A DNA stretch of 14,761 nt from JADHLJ01 sp038118725 (GTDB taxonomy: Bacteria; Pseudomonadota; Alphaproteobacteria; Thalassobaculales; Thalassobaculaceae): positions 1-14,761 of the forward strand of contig JAYOIK010000098.1 in assembly GCA_038118725.1 (NCBI GenBank), given 5' to 3'. Made by a program: the position numbers and the translations under genes. Positions 1-6,509 of the stretch are shown here, piece by piece (position 1 is the stretch's first letter; every line of letters begins with the position of its first letter). Below the pieces are notes generated by a model. The model was not told the DNA's origin. It saw nothing but the letters and a program-made list of their open reading frames with translations, and did not search any database.

Positions 1-345
1 CTGACAGATACCGCATCAAAACCGGTGACTGTCAGATCGGGTCGGAACTACTACACGTCATTCAACCCAGTTTGTCCACCCAATCGCGGGTTCGATCGCG
101 GACACGGGACAGGGCCCTGCCTTTTGCTCGGCTAGGCTCGCAGGCACGTATTCCTCGGCCGCGTCGATCGCCGCCTGGGCGTGGTCGATCGTCATGAGCC
201 AGTCACCCGTGAGTTTAGATTCGAGCGGCCGATTATCTTGTTGGCAAGGATTGGGCTAAGTGTTTGTTTTGTCGTCATCCGATCGCTTCCTCAGAAGCGA
301 CAACAACCTGGTCATTTTCTTAAAGGCCATGCCGGTTTGAGCTGG
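1..345. other. Left edge with no confident gene
   Basis: I see no convincing long coding region here. The stretch holds a 7-base inverted repeat at 1-7 and 29-35 and one short minus-strand ORF (58-195). Its base composition is patchier than the gene block to the right. Because it lies directly on the 5' side of a tRNA-Lys 3' fragment (360-404), it is probably the end of an integrated element. That is inference; no integrase or phage gene is visible in the window. Confidence 0.5.
58..195 (-). CDS. Possible small ORF, 45 residues, unknown
   Basis: An ATG at 195 opens a 45-codon frame that begins MTIDHAQAAIDAAEEYVP and ends with TGA at 58-60. The first thirty or so codons favour G or C at the third position, as real genes in this genome do, and the N-terminal part would form an Ala-rich helix. 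There is no clear Shine-Dalgarno sequence. I recognise no family. It may be a genuine small protein, the remnant of a gene trimmed by recombination at the presumed element end, or chance. Confidence 0.25.
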   Translation of the reverse strand: MTIDHAQAAIDAAEEYVPASLAEQKAGPCPVSAIEPAIGWTNWVE

Positions 346-359
346 TGACTCGGTACGGC

Positions 360-404
360 CTCTTAATCAGCGGGTCCAAGGTTCGAGTCCTTGTGCGCCC
401 ACCA
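360..404 (+). pseudogene. 3' half of tRNA-Lys(CUU), probable attachment-site remnant
   Basis: The sequence reads as a tRNA from the anticodon loop to the end. It has the loop CTCTTAA (360-366, anticodon CTT), 3' anticodon stem TCAGC (367-371), variable loop GGGTC, T stem CAAGG/CCTTG around TTCGAGT (377-393), acceptor strand TGCGCCC (394-400), discriminator A and CCA (402-404). The expected 5' half is missing. The bases before 360 do not pair with the anticodon stem, and no GGGCGCA acceptor strand lies upstream. Many tyrosine-recombinase elements use the 3' half of a tRNA gene as attB and leave exactly such a copy at the distal end. The orientation puts the element to the left, beyond position 1, with the intact tRNA gene at its far side. 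A functional tRNA here is unlikely. Confidence 0.75.
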
Positions 405-509
405 AAGTTTCCTCTTAAGATATCGTCTCGCATGAACGCGTTGGACGCTTGTTGGCGGCGCGCGCTCGGTCGTTCGGGAAAACGAGGCCTGCGAAGAGGC
501 GGGTCACCG

Positions 510-1205
510 CTAGTCGCGGTCCCATTTGCTTTCAAGCTCGGCCTGGCTTCTTCCCGCCTCGACGCGCGCTTGCAGATCCTCGTCCATCTCGTTCGTGCCC
601 CACGAGTGCAACGAGCGAACCAAGGTCAAGCGGGTTCGCTCGCGTTCCATCATGTCGGCGGGATTCGCGCCGCGAATCTCCTGCTCCGGAATGACCGGCA
701 GATAAAGCAAGATATGATCAACCGCGCGAAGCAAGGCCTGCTCGCCGCCGATCATGCCGATACCGCCGATTGCTTCCTCCCAGATATCGATCAGCTCCTT
801 CCACCCGTCCAAGGCATAAGAGACATCGCGCAGGAGTTTCCTGAGCCGCTCGATTGAGCCATCAATCTCCTCGAACATGTCGGCGAATCGGCCGAGCAGG
901 GAGTCCAATCGGACAAGGCGCGAGTTGACATAGGTGATGGTCTGGTCACAGACCTCAAGGATCAGTTCGATCGAGCGCGCGGCCTCGCCGCTGGCGGTCG
1001 CGCCATGCTCGTGCAGTGACTTACGAAACCCCAGCAATCCACGATGTTGCGTGAACAAGAAGCCATCCAAGCGCTCCTCGCCGGCTGCCGGGACACTACC
1101 GAATGGCGCGATCAGGCCGACCAGTGGATCCATCCAATCGCGCACATCCTCGACGCTCGTCCCACTGCGCTCGGCGGCGAAATGCATCACCCGCTCGATC
1201 AGCAT
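510..1205 (-). CDS. Unrecognised helical protein, 231 residues (possibly the 3' part of a broken gene)
   Basis: I do not recognise this protein. It is predicted mostly helical, with a central stretch (about residues 76-165) of amphipathic heptad-like sequence and many acidic and arginine residues. It has no signal peptide and no obvious membrane span. The C-terminus is charged and ends SKWDRD. The ATG at 1205 has no convincing Shine-Dalgarno; a GTG/ATG pair a few codons in (about 1190 and 1187), preceded by GAGCGG, is an alternative start. The frame is open upstream of the ATG for seven good-looking codons (SEGFDVR), back to a TAA at 1227-1229. Beyond that the same frame continues as the upstream unknown ORF. 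Either two short genes stand in tandem, or one longer gene of about 400 codons carries a nonsense mutation. The codon choice looks like that of the neighbouring real genes. Confidence 0.55.
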   Translation of the reverse strand: MLIERVMHFAAERSGTSVEDVRDWMDPLVGLIAPFGSVPAAGEERLDGFLFTQHRGLLGFRKSLHEHGATASGEAARSIELILEVCDQTITYVNSRLVRLDSLLGRFADMFEEIDGSIERLRKLLRDVSYALDGWKELIDIWEEAIGGIGMIGGEQALLRAVDHILLYLPVIPEQEIRGANPADMMERERTRLTLVRSLHSWGTNEMDEDLQARVEAGRSQAELESKWDRD

Positions 1206-1490
1206 GCGAACATCGAAGCCTTCGCTTTACTGCGCGTCGTTGATCAGATCGAGCAACGTGGTGGTATTGGCCTTGGCCATGAAGGCGTCGCCCCGGCTTA
1301 TGCCACACTCGCGGGTAAGCTGGGCGAGGCAGGACATACGGACGCTTTCCCGGTCGACGCGATCGCGTTCCGCCTGTTCACGGGCAAGTCGGCGACCATC
1401 CTCGTCTGGATTGTGGATCGCGTCGGCGCGTTGGATCAGCAGGCGGACATACATCGGGTCGATCGGTTGTTTGCCTCTTAGCCGCATGAT

Positions 1491-1501
1491 GTCCTGCATG
1501 A
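1491..1501 (+). repeat. Direct repeat, left copy (likely target-site duplication)
   Basis: GTCCTGCATGA ends exactly at the first N of the assembly gap. The same 11 bases recur at 1563-1573. The preceding base differs between copies (T at 1490, A at 1562), so the match is exactly 11 on that side. The position inside a single reconstructed reading frame supports a target-site duplication. Confidence 0.65.
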
Positions 1502-1562
1502 NNNNNNNNNNCCTCCCTTACGAAAACTGCCCAATTTGTCCCAGGAACGCTGACGTCAGACA
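1502..1562. mobile_element. Assembly gap (10 N) plus 51 bases, probable right end of an insertion sequence
   Basis: Positions 1502-1511 are N, a placeholder of unknown true length. The 51 bases that follow (1512-1562) do not belong to the interrupted gene, because removing them together with one repeat copy restores the frame. They end next to the second 11-base repeat and contain a 10-base palindrome, CTGACGTCAG, at 1550-1559, close to the presumed terminus. Read inward from the right end they finish in GGGAGG, which could be a transposase ribosome binding site. Insertion sequences are repeated in genomes and often break short-read assemblies exactly at their ends. An 11-base duplication is within the range known for the IS4 family, but no transposase is visible, so the family stays open. 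Confidence 0.55.
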
Positions 1563-1573
1563 GTCCTGCATGA
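1563..1573 (+). repeat. Direct repeat, right copy (likely target-site duplication)
   Basis: This is the second copy of GTCCTGCATGA. It lies immediately right of the presumed insertion-sequence end and continues into the codons for FGERDLHI of the interrupted gene on the minus strand. Confidence 0.65.
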
Positions 1574-1900
1574 TATGCAGGTCGCGTTCCCCGAAAGCCG
1601 CGCGATCCTTCAGGTCGCTCCATTGGATGACCGTCAACTCGCCACGCCGGACTCCGGAATAGTTTGGCATCACGGCTTCCAGAACTCGGTCCTTGCCGAA
1701 TTCGTACTCTCGGACCCGCGTGTGCAGGAAACCGGGATGCGCGAGGGGCCCGGTGGTGCCTCGCCGCTCGAAAGTCGTGGGAAGGTTACTCTCGGCTGCC
1801 ATTTGACATCATCTCATTTCGCCGCGACGCGCCGACGCTCCAAGGTTTCACTCATGAACCATAGCGCCGGTCGTGGCGCTTGCCCAGAAACTCGATGAAA

Positions 1901-1913
1901 TGCCCGCGGGGCA
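1901..1913 (-). terminator. Weak hairpin after rppH
   Basis: On the minus strand, TGCCC-CGC-GGGCA (1901-1913), followed by TTTC, lies 15 bases past the rppH stop. The stem is short and the T run has only three bases. A second hairpin, GCGCC/GGCGC (1864-1879), follows. Either could mark the end of the long operon or stabilise its 3' end, but neither is a strong intrinsic terminator. Confidence 0.25.
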
Positions 1914-1927
1914 AAGAGCGCGCGGGA

Positions 1928-2425
1928 TTAATCAACCGGACGGGCCAGGTGGTGAAACTCGCGGACGACGGCTTCGTAGACCGGTCGTTTGAAGGCTACG
2001 ATAAGCTCGGGCAGGTCTTCCATCTCGCGCCATGCCCAGGCATCGAACTCGGCATGACGCCACCCGAGATCAATCTCGGATTCTGGGCCGTCGAAGCGCA
2101 TGGCGAACCATTTTTGGCGCTGTCCCTTGAAGCGTTTGACGAAGGATCGACTCTGAAGTTCCGGCGGGTAGTCATAGGTGAGCCATTCCCGTGATTCGGC
2201 AAGGACCCTAACCGACCTAACGCCGGTCTCCTCGCGTAGCTCCCGCAAGGCGGCGGCCTGGGGAGATTCGCCTGAATCAACGCCGCCCTGGGGCATTTGC
2301 CAGGCCGGGTCGCCACCGATGTCGTTACGCCGGCCAACGAATACCTTGCCCTTGCCGTTCAGAAGCGCGATCCCGACACAGGCTCGGTAGGGCAGGTTTG
2401 CTCGGTTGTCGCTTGTGGAATTCAT
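1928..2425 (-). CDS. rppH: RNA 5'-pyrophosphohydrolase RppH (Nudix)
   Basis: A cytoplasmic Nudix hydrolase of 165 residues that removes pyrophosphate from the 5' triphosphate end of mRNA and so opens it to decay by RNase E. The Nudix box Gx5Ex7REUxEExGU is complete at residues 47-69 (GGVDSGE...RELREETGV), including the metal-binding glutamates E65 and E66. The RppH-type features are present: LPYRACVGIALLN near the start, WQMPQGGVD, and a W-rich C-terminal half (KWFAMRF, AWAWREMEDLPELIVAFKRPVY). The length matches the family. It may also act on dinucleoside polyphosphates, as the family was first described. The ATG at 2425 lies six bases after the stop of the deacetylase gene, with no clear Shine-Dalgarno, so translation is probably coupled. 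It is the last gene of the envelope operon. Confidence 0.93.
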   Translation of the reverse strand: MNSTSDNRANLPYRACVGIALLNGKGKVFVGRRNDIGGDPAWQMPQGGVDSGESPQAAALRELREETGVRSVRVLAESREWLTYDYPPELQSRSFVKRFKGQRQKWFAMRFDGPESEIDLGWRHAEFDAWAWREMEDLPELIVAFKRPVYEAVVREFHHLARPVD

Positions 2426-2431
2426 GGGGAT

Positions 2432-3745
2432 CTATCTCAGGCTCTGCTTGTCGGCGATCGCGGATACGGGGGCGAGGGCGATCCCCTTTGCCCTCAAGCT
2501 CGGCAGCCAGGCGGTCAACCGGTCCAAGGTCACCGGATAGGCTTGCGCCAAACCGACGGCGAAACGATTGATCTTGGTGATCTCTTCCAATTCCGCGAGT
2601 CTTCCGTTGATCGCGCGAACCGATGGCGTGGTGTCGATGAACCGGTTGTTGTAGGCCCTGGGCAGCTGGATCTGTGACGCGAGTTCGGGGCCCATGGTGC
2701 GCGATGTGTAGCGACCGTCCACATATAGCAGGCCTCTCTCCTTCAGGGTTTGCAAGACGGGGGAAAGAGACTTGGCGTTTACCGTGAAGGCCGAACCCAT
2801 CGTCGTAAGCAAACCGACATAGCCGCCGGCCCGTTTCATCACGCTTTCCAAACGGTTCAGGTTTTCGACCTCGCTCGCCGAAGTCAGGAGAGTATTGCGG
2901 CCCGGGTCGCTACGCGGGAAACCATCGGGTTCCATGGGCAGGTCTATCAGAACTTCATGTCCTTTTCTTCTTGCCCGCGCGACCCATTCCTGAAGATCCG
3001 GCGTAATCGAGGAAAACGACAGGGTAACTCCCGGGGGCAACGCTTCCAACGCAGCCTCGGTGGTCGCGGGTGACAGGCCCAGATTCGAGACGATGACGGC
3101 CAGTCGCGGCCGCCGATCGGTTTTGTCGAAAGGCGCTGAATACTCGACCCATGCCTGGCGCCCGTCGCCGGAGATCCTGGGAAGCGGACCGTCGTCGGTT
3201 TGCTCGACCAGGGCGGGGTCAACGATTCCAGCTAAAGGATCGACCGGTTGAGTGGGTTGCGAGGTTTCCGCGTTTTTCGCGTCGTCGACACCGGATGACG
3301 CGGATTTCTCTTCCTCGCCGGTTTCCATCGCCGCGTGCCGGCTTGAGTTCTCCGGCGCGGGCTCGCCCTCGGCGAGCACGTCCACGCTAACCGTTGGGTG
3401 CAAGGCCTCGCGCGCCTTGGTGGCGTGTTCGGCGTTTACGACAAGCCACCCGACGATGGCGCCGAGGCCACCGAGAACCAGCAGGATACCGAGAACCCCA
3501 CCGACGATAGCGGCGATACGGCCCCATCGACGTTTCGGCTTTTCGTCGGCGCTCCCGCCGAGATCGCCGCCCGCGTCCCCGTCTTCCTCGATTGGATCCA
3601 GGTCGACGGATAGGGATTCGCCGTCGCCGATTTCCTCGTCAAGGCCGTCGTCGAGAGGGTCCGCGTCCTCGGGCTCCGCGCCGCCACGTTTGCGAAATAG
3701 GCCGAGCAGTCCCGAGAGGGACGGTATAGGAATGGGGAGTTTCAA
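2432..3745 (-). CDS. Divergent polysaccharide deacetylase family protein (YibQ-like), membrane-anchored
   Basis: 437 residues. An acidic cytoplasmic N-terminus (1-72) leads to one membrane span (about 76-103), a low-complexity Pro/Glu/Ser linker (to about 200), then a periplasmic domain of the divergent polysaccharide deacetylase family (about 212-433). Family landmarks are GHEVLIDLPMEPDGFPRSDPG (263-282), GGYVGLLTTMGSAFT (307-321), RGLLYVDGR (337-345) and the closing LPSLRAKGIALAPVSAI. Several positions that carry metal or catalytic residues in better-known members are changed: the Asp-Asp of IDDLG reads SNLG (220-223), the His before MGS is Thr (315), and the late GHP-type motif reads GLAQAYP (398-404). 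It may therefore bind rather than cut a glycan. The start is TTG at 3745, overlapping the ctpA TGA (TTGA); no other start lies nearby. It probably works with CtpA and the EnvC-like protein on the cell wall. Confidence 0.85.
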   Translation of the reverse strand: MKLPIPIPSLSGLLGLFRKRGGAEPEDADPLDDGLDEEIGDGESLSVDLDPIEEDGDAGGDLGGSADEKPKRRWGRIAAIVGGVLGILLVLGGLGAIVGWLVVNAEHATKAREALHPTVSVDVLAEGEPAPENSSRHAAMETGEEEKSASSGVDDAKNAETSQPTQPVDPLAGIVDPALVEQTDDGPLPRISGDGRQAWVEYSAPFDKTDRRPRLAVIVSNLGLSPATTEAALEALPPGVTLSFSSITPDLQEWVARARRKGHEVLIDLPMEPDGFPRSDPGRNTLLTSASEVENLNRLESVMKRAGGYVGLLTTMGSAFTVNAKSLSPVLQTLKERGLLYVDGRYTSRTMGPELASQIQLPRAYNNRFIDTTPSVRAINGRLAELEEITKINRFAVGLAQAYPVTLDRLTAWLPSLRAKGIALAPVSAIADKQSLR

Positions 3746-5070
3746 TTCACCATGCGGGTGTTGAGAAGGCTGAGGCCGCGCAGCAGATCAACCGCGCGCG
3801 CCAATTGATAGTCTTCCTCGGCCCGCTCCTTCGCGGTTTTCCTGCCCGTGGGTTTGGGGGCCTTATCCTCGCTAGAAGCGGAATTGTCGAGCGCGTTGCG
3901 CAGATCCGTTTCCCGTCGACGTTTGCTCCGGTCCAATTTTTCGATCTTGGCGGTCGGGACGTCTATATCCGGCGCGATTCCGGTTTTCTGGATCGACCGA
4001 CCCGACGGCGTATAGTAGCGCGCGGTGGTCAGGCGCATCGCGACATCGCCGGGCAGGGGGACGATGGTCTGAACCGAACCCTTGCCGAAGGACTGGGTGC
4101 CGAGGATGACCGCGCGGCGGTGATCCTGTAACGCGCCGGCGACGATCTCCGATGCCGAGGCCGACCCACCATTGATCAGCACCACGATCGGCTTGCCGCC
4201 GGTTATATCGCCCTCGGTCGCGTGGACGCGCGAGGAGTCATTGGGATCGCGTCCCCTGGTCGACACGATCTCGCCCTTCTCCAGGAAGGCGTCGCTCACC
4301 GAGATCGCCTGATCGAGAAGGCCGCCGGGATTGTTGCGCAGGTCGATCACGAAACCGGCGAGTTTGTCGCCAAGCTTGCTGGAAATATCCGCGACACCGT
4401 TCTGCAGCCCCGAGGTGGTTTGCTCATTGAAGGTGGTGATGCGGACATAACCGACATTGCCGATCGCCTCGTGGCGGACCGAGCGGATCTTGATGGTCGC
4501 TCGTTGGATCGTGACCTCGAAAGGCTCCGTGCCCTCGCGGCGCACCGACAGAACGATTTTTGAGTCGACCGGACCGCGCATCTTTTCGACCGCTTGCCCC
4601 AAGGTCAGGCCGAGGATCGCCTCGCCGTCCAAATGGGTGATCAGATCCCCCGGTTCCAGTCCGGCGCGTGAGGCCGGTGTGTCGTCAATCGGCGACACCA
4701 CCTTGACCACGCCGTTCTCCATCGTGACTTCGATGCCGAGACCGCCAAACTCTCCCCGGGTCTGAACCCGCATGTCGCGGTAGCCCTTCGAGCTGAGGAA
4801 ATTGGAATGCGGGTCAAGGGAAGTGAGCATGCCATTGATGGCTGATTCAATCAGGTCCTGGTCACTTACTTCCTCGACATATTCGGCGCGCACGCGCTCA
4901 AAGACATCGCCGAACAGGTTCAGTTGGCGATAGGTATCCGCCGAGGTATTGCCTTGGGCCAACGCCGCCGAGTTCCCGAGGCCAAGGCCAAGGCACAGGG
5001 CCGAGGCCCCGAGGATGCCACGAACCGAACCGGTTGTCCGCGAGTTCTGTCTCTTGTCGGTGCCGTTCAT
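3742..5070 (-). CDS. ctpA: S41 carboxy-terminal processing protease CtpA
   Basis: A periplasmic serine protease of 442 residues. It has a signal peptide (about residues 15-39, a hydrophobic run ending NSAALAQG), a PDZ domain (about 106-178, with GGLGIEV and GLEPGDLITHLDG), then the S41 core. The Ser-Lys dyad is visible: S305 in NGGSASASEIVAGALQD and K330 in QSFGKGSVQ, spaced 25 residues as in Prc and CtpB. The C-terminus is a charged, Lys/Glu-rich tail. Family members trim C-termini and degrade envelope proteins, including peptidoglycan hydrolases, often with adaptor help. I chose the ATG at 5070 because it overlaps the stop of the upstream gene as ATGA. A TTG 11 codons further out is open but has no support. 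Being next to an EnvC-like activator suggests a shared role in cell-wall turnover. Confidence 0.95.
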   Translation of the reverse strand: MNGTDKRQNSRTTGSVRGILGASALCLGLGLGNSAALAQGNTSADTYRQLNLFGDVFERVRAEYVEEVSDQDLIESAINGMLTSLDPHSNFLSSKGYRDMRVQTRGEFGGLGIEVTMENGVVKVVSPIDDTPASRAGLEPGDLITHLDGEAILGLTLGQAVEKMRGPVDSKIVLSVRREGTEPFEVTIQRATIKIRSVRHEAIGNVGYVRITTFNEQTTSGLQNGVADISSKLGDKLAGFVIDLRNNPGGLLDQAISVSDAFLEKGEIVSTRGRDPNDSSRVHATEGDITGGKPIVVLINGGSASASEIVAGALQDHRRAVILGTQSFGKGSVQTIVPLPGDVAMRLTTARYYTPSGRSIQKTGIAPDIDVPTAKIEKLDRSKRRRETDLRNALDNSASSEDKAPKPTGRKTAKERAEEDYQLARAVDLLRGLSLLNTRMVN

Positions 5071-6509
5071 TGGATTGCCGTATCCCTTTGGGTGGATAAC
5101 CAAGCCAGCGGGTCCACTGGCGCTCCGTCTCGTCTTAACTCGATATACAGCTGTCTTGACCTTGTATCATCTATGCCGATTGGCCCTTGCATGGTACCCA
5201 CGGGTTCCCCCGCGAGCACGCCCTGGCCAGCGTGGACGTCGATCCGTTCCAAGCCCGCCAGAAGAGTAAGAAATCCGTGGCCATGTTCAATGATTATTAT
5301 ACGCCCGTAGCCTCGAAACGGACCGGCATAAATCACTTTGCCGTCATGAACCGCGACCACCGGAGCATCCGGACGGGTGCGCAAGGTGATCCCCTTGGCG
5401 GTCAGACCGAGAGAGTCGACCTCGCCATAACGCGCGATCAGGCGCCCGACGGCGGGGAAGGTCAGCTTGCCCTTTCGCGCGGCGAAGGAGCCGGCGGGCG
5501 GGACGGGGGTCACGGTGGGGGCCGGTGGCGAAGCCGAGGGGGCGACGGTTGATTGCTCGGACGGGCGCGTGTCTGGGGTGAGGCTTGGATTGGGGTTCGG
5601 ACCGGGATTGGGATTGGGGCTTGGCCTGGACGTTGGACCGAGGGTGGGGGTGGGATCGGGCCGCGGCAAAGGCAAGATGGCCTCGCCTTCCCGTGGTGAC
5701 GCCGTCATTGAGACCCCTGATGGGGCGTTCTCAATGAGTGCCGCCAGACGCCCCGCGGCGTTTTCTCGGGCATCACCCTGTTGCTTGAGCGCGGAGAAAA
5801 GCGTCGAGAGACTGGTCGCCGAGTGTTCCAGCTGGTCGGTGGAGGGGGTCTGGTTGTTCAGGTCGCGCCACAGCGCGTTCTTGTGGCCAATCAATTGATT
5901 CAATTGATCACGTCGCGTCTCCAAACCGTCGTTTGCTTGCTGGAAACGTTCCTGCTCGATCTGGATCTGGTGGTTCAAGGCCTCGATGCGGGTCAATTCG
6001 CCGCGAATCTCGTCCGCTTCGCGTTTGATGTCCGGAACCATGAACTGGACCAACATCATCGCCCGCGCGGTTTCCAAGGGCGGGCGTGGCGAGGTGAGGA
6101 TTGCCTCGGGTGGGCGCCGGGCCAACCGTTGCATCGCGGTGGTCAGGTTCGTCAAGCGACCGCGCAGTTCCGACAGATCCCCGGCCCGCGCGGCGTGATG
6201 CGCCTTCAACGCGGCGAGCCGAGCCTCGGATTTCGCGACCACGGCCTCGCTGGATTGCGCGTCGCGGGCCGTCTCGATCAATTCCTGGCGGATGCGGCGA
6301 AGTTGATCGCGAATCTCCGCCGCGAGGGCGGTTCTCGATCGATCGCTGTCTTGCGCCTGGGGCGCGGTCGGATTGGCCAAGTGCGCCGTGCCGAAACCAA
6401 GGACCCCAAGGACCAATAGTGACGTGACAAGAACCGCCGGCGATCGCCGACGGTTGCGGCGGGGTGTCCTAGCCCGTGGCACGAGCATCCATCGTGATGT
6501 CGGCGTCAT
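5067..6509 (-). CDS. EnvC-like murein hydrolase activator (degenerate LytM/M23)
   Basis: 480 residues: a basic N-terminus and one signal anchor or signal peptide (about 24-46), a long coiled coil (about 55-215, with a break near 132-145), a Pro/Asn/Ser/Thr-rich linker (about 278-340, repeating PNPNP) and a C-terminal LytM domain (about 347-470). Active M23 peptidases bind zinc through HxxxD and HxH motifs. Here these read KGITLRTRPD, TLLAGL and QLYIEL, so the zinc ligands are gone. This is the pattern of EnvC, which activates N-acetylmuramoyl-L-alanine amidases at the septum without cutting itself. The frame opens at ATG 6509, inside the end of gpmI (41-base overlap). A second ATG at 6488 (residue 8) would shorten the overlap to 20; neither has a clear Shine-Dalgarno. 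It ends with an ATGA overlap with ctpA. Confidence 0.88.
   Translation of the reverse strand: MTPTSRWMLVPRARTPRRNRRRSPAVLVTSLLVLGVLGFGTAHLANPTAPQAQDSDRSRTALAAEIRDQLRRIRQELIETARDAQSSEAVVAKSEARLAALKAHHAARAGDLSELRGRLTNLTTAMQRLARRPPEAILTSPRPPLETARAMMLVQFMVPDIKREADEIRGELTRIEALNHQIQIEQERFQQANDGLETRRDQLNQLIGHKNALWRDLNNQTPSTDQLEHSATSLSTLFSALKQQGDARENAAGRLAALIENAPSGVSMTASPREGEAILPLPRPDPTPTLGPTSRPSPNPNPGPNPNPSLTPDTRPSEQSTVAPSASPPAPTVTPVPPAGSFAARKGKLTFPAVGRLIARYGEVDSLGLTAKGITLRTRPDAPVVAVHDGKVIYAGPFRGYGRIIIIEHGHGFLTLLAGLERIDVHAGQGVLAGEPVGTMQGPIGIDDTRSRQLYIELRRDGAPVDPLAWLSTQRDTAIQ
5587..5619 (+). repeat. G-rich tandem GGATTGGG repeat encoding the PNPNP linker
   Basis: The plus strand carries repeated GGATTGGG-like units, which encode the PNPNPGPNPNP linker of the EnvC-like protein on the other strand. 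Four runs of at least three G (5592-5595, 5604-5606, 5610-5612, 5616-5619), with loops of 8, 3 and 3, make a possible G-quadruplex on the template strand. Confidence 0.55.

Larger units (their letters stand above)
1227..1802 (-). pseudogene. Unrecognised gene interrupted by an insertion
   Basis: The 5' piece starts at the ATG at 1802, preceded by GAGATGATG. It runs 80 residues to FGERDLHIMQD (codons down to 1563), after which 14 foreign residues and a TAA (1518-1520) follow. The 3' piece resumes on the other side of the gap as MQDIMRLRGKQPIDP and runs to TAA at 1227-1229. Both pieces share the codons for MQD because an 11-base sequence, GTCCTGCATGA, occurs at 1491-1501 and 1563-1573. Deleting one copy and everything between gives an uninterrupted frame, DLHIMQDIMRLRGK, and a protein of about 167 residues. 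I recognise no family. The product is charged and probably soluble, with an Arg/Glu-rich helix in its second half. It lies downstream of rppH on the same strand after about 125 bases. The gap could instead be a simple mis-scaffolded overlap, in which case the gene may be intact up to the TAA. Confidence 0.65.

Noticed and set aside
345..857. 170-codon plus-strand ORF across the tRNA-Lys fragment
   Set aside because: It begins before the tRNA fragment, and from 510 on it is the antisense of the better-supported minus-strand frame.
1512..1517. GGGAGG on the minus strand as ribosome binding site of the ORF starting at 1499
   Set aside because: The 10 N are a placeholder of unknown length, and the reconstructed frame shows that the ATG at 1499 is internal to a longer gene.
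1814..1855. 13-codon frame MSETLERRRVAAK just before the unknown gene
   Set aside because: It is in another frame from the gene at 1802 and too short. A frameshifted N-terminus is possible but unsupported.
1854..1935. Frame shifted by one from rppH, ending HFIEFLGKRHDRRYGS
   Set aside because: It has GC-rich codons and a TTG overlapping the rppH stop, but is only about 27 residues with no ribosome binding site. I could not tell it from chance.
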